A stretch of DNA of 17,163 bases, from contig QNEM01000016.1 of the NCBI GenBank assembly GCA_003645215.1, forward strand, positions 1 through 17,163. The letters run 5' to 3'. A program made the position numbers and the translations under genes. This stretch comes from Gammaproteobacteria bacterium. GTDB taxonomy: Bacteria > Pseudomonadota > Gammaproteobacteria > Eutrophobiales > Eutrophobiaceae. This document shows, piece by piece, positions 6,683 to 13,730 of this stretch. The notes beneath the pieces are model-generated. The model had not been told where the DNA came from. It did not search any database and saw only the letters and a program-made list of their open reading frames with translations. Position 1 is the first letter of the stretch, and each line of letters begins with the position of its first letter.

Positions 6683-7641
6683 GCATTTATACTCTCGGAA
6701 AATATCCCCTGATAGGTATTTCTACGTTCAAACTCTGTCTTGATCGCATTCAGTACCTGCCACTTCTTCCCACACCAGGAAGGGGCAAGCAAAATTTTAT
6801 CCGGGGCTGTTCCTGTCAGGCGATGATAAACCACATCAGTAGGTGTTAATTCAATCATGTCACATACAGTTTCAATATAATCATCAAATTCAAGTGGAAT
6901 ATATTCATTTCTTCGCCACTCATTTGCCAAACGGGTTCCTTTCACAACATGTAGTGGATGTATTTTCAAGCCTGCGACACCTTTTGATATGACACGCTGT
7001 AATGTGGTCAGGGCATGTGATTTACCTTCACCGGGGAGACCAAGCATAAGATGCGTGCACACATTTAGACCATAATTATGTGCCGCATCTACAGCGTCAC
7101 AGTATTCCTTATAGTCATGTCCACGGTTGACACGTTTAAGTGTTACATCAAAGCTCGATTGCAATCCAAGCTCCAGCCACACTTCATAACCTTGTTGCTG
7201 ATAATCGGCTAATAACTCAAGAACAGGCTGTGGTACACAGTCCGGCCGGGTTCCCACCGATAGTCCCACTATATTTTGTTGTGCCAGAGCTTGATCATAT
7301 GTCGATCTAAGTTTATCTATATCACCATAGGTATTGGTATACGCCTGAAAATAGGCAATATAATGCAAGGCCCCGGTACGTTTTTTAATGACCGCTTTTC
7401 CTGCATCAACTTGGGAAGAAATTGTTTTAGGTTTAAGTCCGTTGGGACTGAACGAAGCATTATTACAGAAAGTACAACCACCACGTCCCTTAGTGCCATC
7501 CCTATTGGGACAGGTAAATGTTGCATCTATGGCAATCTTATGGACACGATTACCATAACGTGTCCTGATATCCTGACCAAATGTATTCACATAATCCGCC
7601 AGTGTTTGTTTGGCAGTGTCTGAACCGCTGGCTTTATCCAT
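6670..7641 (-). CDS. yhcC: YhcC-type radical SAM protein (TIGR01212 family)
   Basis: This is a radical SAM enzyme of the YhcC family; the reaction is not established. From the ATG at 7641 the 323-residue protein is close to E. coli YhcC (about 309): LADYVNTFGQDIRTRYGNRVHK, then the family-specific cluster motif CPNRDGTKGRGGCTFC (Cys44, 56, 59, a CX11CX2C spacing), YFQAYTNTYG, VGTRPDCVP, YEVWLELGLQS and LMLGLPGEGKSHAL. A TTG start at 7653 would add four residues; I prefer the ATG. Its 3' end overlaps ubiU by 13 nt, making it the first gene of an operon with ubiU and ubiV. Placement in an anaerobic ubiquinone operon under an FNR-type site is informative: YhcC may assist this pathway or its Fe-S needs, which is inference. 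Confidence 0.93.
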   Translation of the reverse strand: MDKASGSDTAKQTLADYVNTFGQDIRTRYGNRVHKIAIDATFTCPNRDGTKGRGGCTFCNNASFSPNGLKPKTISSQVDAGKAVIKKRTGALHYIAYFQAYTNTYGDIDKLRSTYDQALAQQNIVGLSVGTRPDCVPQPVLELLADYQQQGYEVWLELGLQSSFDVTLKRVNRGHDYKEYCDAVDAAHNYGLNVCTHLMLGLPGEGKSHALTTLQRVISKGVAGLKIHPLHVVKGTRLANEWRRNEYIPLEFDDYIETVCDMIELTPTDVVYHRLTGTAPDKILLAPSWCGKKWQVLNAIKTEFERRNTYQGIFSESINACRG

Positions 7642-7866
7642 CCCTATCTTCAAGATGAGCGGAACAGAGAAAAATATTTTTCTGGTAAGAACATATCAGT
7701 TTTGTAACCCCGTCTCTAACTACGAGGGGATTTCATTACAATACCCTCTCTGTTATGGAATTTCTCCTTCTGCCATTGACTTAGAATCATTATTAGAATC
7801 TTTTTAAGATTTTCCAACTACAATTCTACCTGTCCCTGATTATCCAGATAGGTTTTAACAGAAAAG

Positions 7867-7907
7867 ACTATAGCGTATGAAACTAAAATGAACTTGATAT
7901 AAGTCAA
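7867..7907 (-). promoter_or_regulatory. FNR/ANR-type class II promoter toward yhcC-ubiU-ubiV
   Basis: On the minus strand TTGACTTATATCAA (7907-7894) has one mismatch to TTGAT-N4-ATCAA and matches the ANR-like TTGAY form. After it come 21 nt and then TATAGT (7872-7867), a good -10. The predicted start is near 7860, with the box centre at about -41. The spacing equals that of the ubiT and hemerythrin promoters. Confidence 0.68.
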
Positions 7908-7918
7908 ACAATCGCTTT

Positions 7919-7961
7919 TTGACTGATATCAATTGGCTTGTTGCGTTGTTATATTTATAAA
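7919..7961 (+). promoter_or_regulatory. Second, plus-directed FNR/ANR-type box
   Basis: TTGACTGATATCAA (7919-7932) is the mirror image of the box at 7894-7907. Together they form an almost perfect 15-bp inverted repeat with a 9-nt centre. A -10-like TATAAA lies at 7956-7961 on the plus strand. No small gene follows before 8164, so if it fires it makes a long leader for the Mo-enzyme operon. It may instead serve cooperative binding. Confidence 0.5.
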
Positions 7962-8073
7962 AATAATATCCTCCCCCGTTCATAAAAATATCCCGGATTT
8001 AAAAATATTGTAGCAATACACGTAAACACTAGACTTCTTCTAAATCGCCCACGCTTCTTTTATTTACTAACGA

Positions 8074-8090
8074 ATCAGGTATCACCTGAT
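8074..8090. promoter_or_regulatory. Palindrome overlapping the FNR-type box
   Basis: ATCAGGT-ATC-ACCTGAT has perfect 7-bp arms. Its right arm shares five bases with the FNR-type box at 8086-8099. The AGGTNNNACCT core resembles GntR-type operators in general form only. Occupancy would compete with the activator, so it could be a substrate-responsive repressor site. It is not present at the related promoter at 13630. Confidence 0.5.
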
Positions 8091-8128
8091 CTAGATCAAG
8101 TAACTATTTGAAGTAGTTGACCGATAAT
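8086..8128 (+). promoter_or_regulatory. FNR/DNR-type class II promoter of the Mo-enzyme operon
   Basis: CTGATCTAGATCAA (8086-8099) has one mismatch to TTGAT-N4-ATCAA. GATAAT at 8123-8128 is a strong -10. The predicted start is near 8135, with the box centre at about -42 and a leader of about 29 nt to the GTG at 8164. The same arrangement and much of the same sequence recurs at 13630-13705. Confidence 0.8.
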
Positions 8129-8162
8129 GTTTAGTTGTTTGAATCTGAATAAAAATATTGAA
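8087..8162 (+). repeat. Conserved promoter module, copy 1
   Basis: The first 16 bases (TGATCTAGATCAAGTA), the block AAGTAGTTGA, the -10 GATAAT, TGTTTG, ATCTG and AATATTGAA all recur in the same order at 13631-13705, with a single 1-nt spacing difference. By eye 31 of the last 42 positions agree. Similarity reaches the first codons of the downstream frame. Confidence 0.8.
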
Positions 8163-8163
8163 C

Positions 8164-10290
8164 GTGAAATTACAGAAATTAGATTATTTCAAACCACCAG
8201 CTTATGGTGTTGTGCATAGCGTCTGTCCACACGATTGCCCCGATAGTTGCAGTCTGCTGTCCCGGGTAGAAGACGGGAAGCTGATTAAAGTAGATGGCAA
8301 TCCTGAACATCCGGTTACTCAAGGGTTTATCTGCCGAAAATTCGCTGCATCACCAACACGGATCTATGGCTCTGATAGATTGCAATATCCTATGAAACGT
8401 ATTGGCCTTAAAGGCGAGGGCGAATTCGAGCAGATCTCCTGGGATGAAGCGATTGAAACCATCACGCAACATTGGCAAACCATCATTGATGAAGATAGCC
8501 CTGCAAGTATCCTCCCTTTTTTCGGTTCCGGTACCGAGGGTCTTGTGAATGGACGGATTGCCGGGAAACGTTTTTTTAATCGCATGGGCAGCCTGCAACT
8601 GGATCGAACCATTTGTACCAAGGCTGGCCGTACCGGTTTTCGATATACCATGGGGACTTCTATGGGGGCCGATCCCCGCGCCATTAGTGACAATAAATTA
8701 ATCATCGCCTGGGGCACTAATGCCACTTCAACCAATATTCATCATCAAATCTTCCTCAAAGAAGCACTCAAGCAAGGTGCAAAATATGTCGTAATAAATC
8801 CGGTAAAGATAAAAGGAGCAGAATCGGCAGATGTTTTCTTACAACCCCGACCGGGAAGTGATGCGGCTCTGGCACTAGCAATGATGCATATCATTATTAT
8901 GGAAGGACTTTACGATAAGGAGTTCGTCAAACTCCATACACTTGGTCTTGATGATCTGAAGCTGCGGGTTAATAAGTATACGCCGGAATATGTGGAAACC
9001 CTGACAGACATCCCAACGGAAGACATAAGAAAACTTGCCCACATGTATGCCGACCTAAAACCTTCATTTATTTATGTCGGTCCTGGTTGCCAGCGACATA
9101 GTAATGGTGGAATGACATTAAGAACTATTGCTTGCCTGCCAGCACTTGTTGGTGCATGGGCTCATAAAGGCAGTGGTTTATATTTTCCTACAAGTACCAT
9201 TTTTCCTGTCGATGTGTCATCACTGGAAGGTAATGAACTACGGCCTAATCCACCTGTTAAGTACAACATGATTAATCTAGGTCGGTTGCTTAATGATGAA
9301 AAAGCCCGGATCAGATCGCTTTATGTTTTTAATGGCAATCCGGCTGCAGTCATGTTCAATCAGAACAACTTGAGAAAGGGATTACAAAGGGATAATTTAT
9401 TTACCGTTGTACATGAGCAGTATCTGACAGATACCGCCCGATATGCGGATATTGTTTTACCTGCAACAACCCAATTCGAGTACGCAGATCTGTTTTTCTC
9501 TTATTATCACTTCAGCGTACAGTTAAACTGTCCGGCAATCGAGCCACATGGGCAATGTCGATCAAATCTCGATACATTTAATTTGCTTGCCGATGCGATG
9601 GGATTTAGAGATGAGTGCTTTCAACAAAGCAGTTGGGATATTATTCAGGATATTCTCGAACTTGATCACCCCGCACTGGCAGGGGTTACATTCGATGAAT
9701 TAATTGAACAGGGTTGGTGCGAAGCAAATCTTGAAGGTGCACATTCACTGGTAGAAAAAAGTTATTTCCCAACACCCTCCGGCCGTATCGAATTCTATTC
9801 CAAATGTATGCAGGAAGACGGATTTGATCCCTTACCCGATTATATTCCACCAAAAGAGAGTAAAGAGGCGACTCCTGATCTGTTTGACAAATATCCCCTT
9901 TTCTTTCTCACAGCTTCAGATCAATCTTCACTAAATTCAAATTACGCACAGCATGTAAAGCGTAACTCAAGGTGCAATAAACCCAGATTGATTATCCATC
10001 CTGCAGATGCCGCTCCCAGGGCTATAACAGATGGTGCGCTTGTTCGCATATTTAACGACAGGGGGGATTGCCATATTCAGGCTGAAGTAAGTGAAACTGT
10101 AAAACAGGGTGTTGTTGCCAGTTCCGGTCTGTGGTGGGGGTTTCAATATCCGGATGGTCGTAATCCAAACCATACAACACCTGACTTTACCGGTGACATA
10201 GGTGGCGGATCTGCCTTCAACACCAATCTGGTCGATATAGAACTCTGTCTTGAAACAAATTTTAAATCAGAGCCTGTCTCTTATGGTTGA
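8164..10290 (+). CDS. Cytoplasmic molybdopterin (bis-MGD) oxidoreductase with one Fe-S cluster
   Basis: This is a DMSO-reductase-superfamily enzyme (COG0243/MopB) of about 708 residues; the substrate is unknown. The N-terminus holds the 4Fe-4S motif CPHDCPDSC...C (Cys21, 25, 29 and 57 from the GTG start). It then has RTICTKAGRTG, IIAWGTNAT and INPVKIKGAESADVFLQPRPG for pterin binding, RYADIVLPATTQFEY, and a C-terminal MGD-binding domain (PRLIIHPADAAPRAITDGALV). There is no twin-arginine signal, so it should stay in the cytoplasm; no electron-transfer or membrane-anchor subunit is adjacent. A conventional Cys, Sec or Ser molybdenum ligand cannot be fixed by eye; the Cys in RTICTKAG is one candidate. 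The GTG at 8164 aligns with the ATG of the leader peptide at 13707; a TTG at 8158 is the alternative. First gene of a four-gene operon. Confidence 0.88.
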   Translation: MKLQKLDYFKPPAYGVVHSVCPHDCPDSCSLLSRVEDGKLIKVDGNPEHPVTQGFICRKFAASPTRIYGSDRLQYPMKRIGLKGEGEFEQISWDEAIETITQHWQTIIDEDSPASILPFFGSGTEGLVNGRIAGKRFFNRMGSLQLDRTICTKAGRTGFRYTMGTSMGADPRAISDNKLIIAWGTNATSTNIHHQIFLKEALKQGAKYVVINPVKIKGAESADVFLQPRPGSDAALALAMMHIIIMEGLYDKEFVKLHTLGLDDLKLRVNKYTPEYVETLTDIPTEDIRKLAHMYADLKPSFIYVGPGCQRHSNGGMTLRTIACLPALVGAWAHKGSGLYFPTSTIFPVDVSSLEGNELRPNPPVKYNMINLGRLLNDEKARIRSLYVFNGNPAAVMFNQNNLRKGLQRDNLFTVVHEQYLTDTARYADIVLPATTQFEYADLFFSYYHFSVQLNCPAIEPHGQCRSNLDTFNLLADAMGFRDECFQQSSWDIIQDILELDHPALAGVTFDELIEQGWCEANLEGAHSLVEKSYFPTPSGRIEFYSKCMQEDGFDPLPDYIPPKESKEATPDLFDKYPLFFLTASDQSSLNSNYAQHVKRNSRCNKPRLIIHPADAAPRAITDGALVRIFNDRGDCHIQAEVSETVKQGVVASSGLWWGFQYPDGRNPNHTTPDFTGDIGGGSAFNTNLVDIELCLETNFKSEPVSYG

Positions 10291-11146
10291 ACACAGCATC
10301 TCATTACCTCACTCCGCTGAGGCCAGCTATCTGCACCGTGGTCTGGGGCATGTGGAATTTTTTGATTATGCCCAGAATGACATGACCGAGCTTAAAAAAA
10401 CTCATGAAGAATTGGTAGTAAATGGATATAAAGGATTAAGCTTTCATGCGCCTATGCCCAGACCCTTGTTCTTCCCCTTCTCTGGTGTTACCTGTTTTTT
10501 CCTTAATGAAAAACCGGAGTTACGTGATCTTTCATTCCAGCTTATAGAAGATACGTTACAACATGCACAAAACTGGGGTGCAGATTATGTCGTCACTCAT
10601 CTCACCTACGGCAAGACCGATACGTCTGATCCAATCAAGGCCAAACAATTAGCGAAGGATACCTGTGAACGTTTTGCTGCTTTGAGCCGGAACTATCGCG
10701 TTCCCATAAATATTGAATTTGCTGCCTATACCCGGACATTTAATCATCCTGAGGAGTTTGCAGAGCTTGTCTCACAGCACAAGGAACTGGGCATTTGTAT
10801 CGATACCGGTCATACCATGTTCGGTGCTCAAATGCACAAGCGCGACTATTTCGATGATATCGCAATACTGGCTCCTCATGCCCGATCGATGCACTTATGG
10901 AATACACGCTGTGAAGTACACGATCACATACCACTACATCCATCCCAATCTTCGCAAGAGGGATGGATAGATATAGAACAGACACTGGAGATAGTGCTGG
11001 CACAAAACACAAACTGCACGATTATATTCGAATATCCCGTGGTGGAAGTCACGCCAAATATTCAAGAAGGTTACGACTGGATTGAAGACCTTGTCAAAAC
11101 AATCACCCATAAACATATCACAATAAAAGAGAAAGAAATGTCATGA
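10283..11146 (+). CDS. Sugar-phosphate isomerase/epimerase-like TIM-barrel protein
   Basis: This 287-residue protein belongs to the AP-endonuclease-2-like / xylose-isomerase-like TIM-barrel superfamily, metal-dependent enzymes acting on sugars or small hydroxy acids; substrate unknown. Visible barrel elements are GADYVVTHLTYG, INIEFAAYTR (putative metal Glu), GICIDTGHTMFG (Asp and His of the DxGH motif), MHLWN, HIPLHPSQSSQEGWID and CTIIFEYPVVEV (a further Glu). The ATG at 10283 overlaps the stop of the Mo-enzyme gene by 8 nt; a TTG at 10250 would overlap 41 nt and is less likely. Its own 3' end overlaps the next gene as ATGA. The tight coupling on both sides indicates one operon. It could equally be a lyase or deglycosidase of this fold. 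Confidence 0.87.
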   Translation: MVEHSISLPHSAEASYLHRGLGHVEFFDYAQNDMTELKKTHEELVVNGYKGLSFHAPMPRPLFFPFSGVTCFFLNEKPELRDLSFQLIEDTLQHAQNWGADYVVTHLTYGKTDTSDPIKAKQLAKDTCERFAALSRNYRVPINIEFAAYTRTFNHPEEFAELVSQHKELGICIDTGHTMFGAQMHKRDYFDDIAILAPHARSMHLWNTRCEVHDHIPLHPSQSSQEGWIDIEQTLEIVLAQNTNCTIIFEYPVVEVTPNIQEGYDWIEDLVKTITHKHITIKEKEMS

Positions 11147-12627
11147 AAGATTTTAAAGTTCTTCTTATTAACTGTAACACGATGCTGGACACCCTGGTCA
11201 CAGCAGGTATTGGTATATTGTCTGCCTCGTTGAAGAATGAAGGAATAGATGTACAACTATTTGACACAACATTTTATAAAACAGCTGAGCAGAGTGGAGA
11301 TGATGCACGTGCCAGCGTCTTACAAGTGAAGAAGACAGATTTTAAAGATTTCGGGATTATTCCAGAAGAAGGTGATGTGGTAGAAGACTTTGTCAAGTTG
11401 GTTGAATCATATAAACCGGATCTTATCGGTCTTTCATGTGTTGAAATCACCTGGCCCCTGGGTCTGGAATTACTTAAAGCAGTCAAGCACACCTCTATCC
11501 CGACAATTGTTGGTGGTGCCTATGCGACTTTTGCCGCCGATATCATCACTCGTCAGGATGCCGTTGATATGGTTTGCGTTGGTGAGGGGGAAGAACCACT
11601 AACTGAACTTTGTACCAAAATGCGTAGTGGCGAAGATATCACCACCATTCCAAATATCTGGATCAAACAAGATGGCAAACTTTATAAAAACCCCATCAGG
11701 GCTGGTATTCCAATGAAACAACTACCTTTCCAGGATTGGGATATTTATGATGAGCGTCGTTTTATGAAGCCGATGGGTGGAAAAATCTCTGTGACCGGCA
11801 CATTTGAAATGAACCGTGGCTGTCCCTATACCTGTACCTATTGTATCAACTCGGGTTTCGACCAATTGTACAGCCCGGTTGGAGGCTATTACCGGGAACA
11901 GGATATTCCCAGACTCATCGATGAGATGGTAGAAAAGAAAGAAAAATACAATCTATCTTTCGTCTATCTGGTCGCAGAGAGTTTTCTTACGACTAATCGT
12001 AAAAGGATAGAACAATTTATATCGCTCTACCCCAAGGTTGGGCTGCCCTTCTGGGTAGAGGCCAGACCAGAATCTATCTCAAAAGAAAAAGTTGATATGC
12101 TAAGTGAAGTAGGTTGTGAAGGTATCAGTATTGGCCTCGAGAGTGGTAATGCTGAACTTCGTAAAAAAATGCTGGGCCGTAATGTTTCCAATGAACGGAT
12201 TATCAAGGCCTTTGAGATGCTGGCAGACAGTGATATCCGTGTGAGTGCAAACAACATCATTGGCTTTCCTACGGAAACACGGGAAATGATTTTCGATACC
12301 ATCGAACTGGACAGGGAGATCAATGTTTCAGGTGTGATGGTAAGTTTCTTTAGCCCTTACCGGGGTTGTACCTTGCGTGAAGTCTGTGAACTGGAAGGTT
12401 ATATTGAAGAAGAAGATATCGCCGAAGATTATCGTCTTTCTCCAACCATGGACATGCCGCAACTCAGCCGCGATGAACTCATTGGAATCCATAGAACTTT
12501 TCCTCTCTACGTAAAGTTCCCTAAGGAAGAGTGGGACACCATCCGACTTTGCGAAGGCACTGGTCCTGAGTCAGAGAAACTCTATCAGGAATATTCACAA
12601 CGTTACACTGAAGAATTTATGAGTTGA
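11143..12627 (+). CDS. B12-binding-domain radical SAM protein
   Basis: This 494-residue class B-like radical SAM protein has an N-terminal cobalamin-binding Rossmann domain (about 1-180; IPTIVGGAYATFAAD and VCVGEGEEPLTEL are typical). It then has a radical SAM core with CPYTCTYC (Cys227, 231, 234), EARPESIS, GISIGLESGN and NIIGFPTE. Such proteins perform methyl transfers to unactivated carbon or phosphorus, ring contractions or other radical chemistry; the specific reaction cannot be read from sequence. The B12 domain lacks an evident DxHxxG motif, as in many of this class. The ATG overlaps the previous stop as ATGA. The C-terminus (from about 420) is acidic and shows no additional Fe-S motif. 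Requires low oxygen, consistent with the operon promoter. Confidence 0.92.
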   Translation: MKDFKVLLINCNTMLDTLVTAGIGILSASLKNEGIDVQLFDTTFYKTAEQSGDDARASVLQVKKTDFKDFGIIPEEGDVVEDFVKLVESYKPDLIGLSCVEITWPLGLELLKAVKHTSIPTIVGGAYATFAADIITRQDAVDMVCVGEGEEPLTELCTKMRSGEDITTIPNIWIKQDGKLYKNPIRAGIPMKQLPFQDWDIYDERRFMKPMGGKISVTGTFEMNRGCPYTCTYCINSGFDQLYSPVGGYYREQDIPRLIDEMVEKKEKYNLSFVYLVAESFLTTNRKRIEQFISLYPKVGLPFWVEARPESISKEKVDMLSEVGCEGISIGLESGNAELRKKMLGRNVSNERIIKAFEMLADSDIRVSANNIIGFPTETREMIFDTIELDREINVSGVMVSFFSPYRGCTLREVCELEGYIEEEDIAEDYRLSPTMDMPQLSRDELIGIHRTFPLYVKFPKEEWDTIRLCEGTGPESEKLYQEYSQRYTEEFMS

Positions 12628-12679
12628 TTATTTTCGCATAACTAAAATACCAGACAAAAAGTTAACGAGGAATAGCATC

Positions 12680-13579
12680 ATGTCCAACATAACTGTTATC
12701 GGCACAGGAATTATGGGTCGAGAGATGGTTCTTAAATTTCTTGGAAAAGGCCATCAAGTCACTGTTAACAACCGTACCAAAGCCAAGACACAAGTATTAC
12801 TGGAGGCTGGTGCCGAGTTTGCAGAAACACCTGCGATGGCTGTTGCCGGGGCAGATTTTATAATTTCCATGGTTGGTGATGATGCTGACTCACGCGAGGT
12901 ATGGTTAGGTAGTAATGGTGTAACGAGCGGTAACTATAAGAGCAGTGTGATCGCCATTGAATGTTCTTCATTATCACACGCCTGGATACTGGAGTTAAAT
13001 GAGGCACTGCAATTGGCAGGGATCCGCTTTGCAGATTGTCCGGTGACAGGTGGGCCTGACGGCACAAAGGCAGGTACGCTGAGAGTTCTGGCTGGAGGCG
13101 ATACGGAGACCTTGGACGCATTGCAGCCATTATTCGCGGCATTTGCACAGGAAGTTATTCATTTTGGTTCGGTGGGTGCGGGAACAAGTTATAAATTAAT
13201 CGTTAATCTCATCGGCGCTGCGCAGGCAACAGCGCTAGCGGAAGGTCTTGTCCTGGCTGAGCATGCAGGTCTTGATCTGGAAAAGGTAGCCTACGCACTT
13301 GGTAAGGGTGCAGTGGCAAGTCCTCATGTTAAATACCTTACTGATCGTATGGTGCAGGGAGAGCATGATGATGTTTATTTTTCAACACGCTGGCGTCATA
13401 AAGATGCTGTCTATGCACTTCAACTTGCTGCAGAAAATGGCATGGATATGCCTACCTCAGCAGCAGCAACAGAATTGTTCCAACGCTGTATTGATCAAGG
13501 TCTGGGTGAAAAGAACTCAAGTGTGATTATTGAAACATTGCGCCAATTAAGTGAAAAACAGAGAGTAAGCAAAGAATAA
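12680..13579 (+). CDS. NAD(P)-dependent beta-hydroxyacid dehydrogenase (HIBADH/GLYR family)
   Basis: This 299-residue dehydrogenase belongs to the 3-hydroxyisobutyrate dehydrogenase / tartronate semialdehyde / glyoxylate-succinic-semialdehyde reductase superfamily. It has a GTGIMG nucleotide loop (residues 8-13), NNRT after beta-2 (an Arg there usually indicates NADP(H)), DCPVTGGPDGTKAGTL for substrate binding, catalytic Lys172 with Asn176 in GTSYKLIVN, and RWRHKDAVYALQ near the C-terminus. The substrate is probably a small semialdehyde or beta-hydroxyacid. The start has a GAGGAA Shine-Dalgarno 8 nt upstream. It follows the B12 radical SAM gene by 52 nt with no terminator, so it is likely the last gene of that operon. 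A housekeeping role unrelated to the three genes before it cannot be excluded. Confidence 0.91.
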   Translation: MSNITVIGTGIMGREMVLKFLGKGHQVTVNNRTKAKTQVLLEAGAEFAETPAMAVAGADFIISMVGDDADSREVWLGSNGVTSGNYKSSVIAIECSSLSHAWILELNEALQLAGIRFADCPVTGGPDGTKAGTLRVLAGGDTETLDALQPLFAAFAQEVIHFGSVGAGTSYKLIVNLIGAAQATALAEGLVLAEHAGLDLEKVAYALGKGAVASPHVKYLTDRMVQGEHDDVYFSTRWRHKDAVYALQLAAENGMDMPTSAAATELFQRCIDQGLGEKNSSVIIETLRQLSEKQRVSKE

Positions 13580-13629
13580 TTTGAGCCCCCCCTGTGTATA
13601 AATCAACCGTAACGATAAACCGGTAACAA

Positions 13630-13671
13630 ATGATCTAGATCAAGTATTGTTCTAAGTAGTTGATAGATAAT
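13630..13671 (+). promoter_or_regulatory. FNR/DNR-type class II promoter of the hemerythrin operon
   Basis: ATGATCTAGATCAA (13630-13643) has one mismatch to TTGAT-N4-ATCAA, and GATAAT at 13666-13671 is the -10. The predicted start is near 13678, with the box centre at about -41.5. Confidence 0.8.
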
Positions 13672-13705
13672 CACTATCTGTTTGGATCTGGACAACAATA
13701 TTGAA
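13631..13705 (+). repeat. Conserved promoter module, copy 2
   Basis: This is the counterpart of 8087-8162, with the same ordered blocks and one base fewer between box and -10. It lacks the extra palindrome found upstream of copy 1. Identity outside the operator and -10 suggests a duplication of the whole promoter or strong shared constraint. Confidence 0.8.
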
Positions 13706-13706
13706 T

Positions 13707-13730
13707 ATGGAACTTAAGGATTTTTATTAA
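13707..13730 (+). CDS. Seven-residue leader peptide before the hemerythrin gene
   Basis: ATG at 13707 opens MELKDFY and stops with TAA directly abutting the hemerythrin ATG (TAAATG). The start aligns with the GTG start of the Mo enzyme in the related promoter module (MKLQKLDYF), so it may be a vestige of that coding start kept as a coupling leader. Whether it is translated is unproven. Confidence 0.35.
   Translation: MELKDFY

Larger units (their letters stand above)
7642..8163. other. Divergent control region between yhcC and the Mo-enzyme operon
   Basis: These 522 nt hold no convincing gene. Contents listed separately: two mirror-image FNR-like boxes (7894-7932), a third box at 8086-8099 with its promoter, and an overlapping ATCAGGT/ACCTGAT palindrome. 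The yhcC side has an unusually long predicted leader (about 215 nt) with a weak CCCC/GGGG hairpin near 7706-7729. Confidence 0.65.

Noticed and set aside
7610..7807. 65-codon plus-strand frame upstream of yhcC
   Set aside because: It overlaps the yhcC start antisense and has no ribosome binding site or recognisable motif.
7720..7860. Short minus-strand frames in the yhcC leader (ending YLDNQGQVEL, and one starting MILSQWQKEK)
   Set aside because: They read like protein but have no credible start or ribosome site and are split by stops. They could be a decayed gene; not supportable without homologs.
8350..8735. Minus-strand frames of 82 and 123 codons inside the Mo-enzyme gene
   Set aside because: Shadows of a strongly supported coding region with clear Fe-S and pterin motifs.
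13580..13600. C-rich run after the dehydrogenase gene as a terminator
   Set aside because: There is no complementary G-rich arm and no T-tract.
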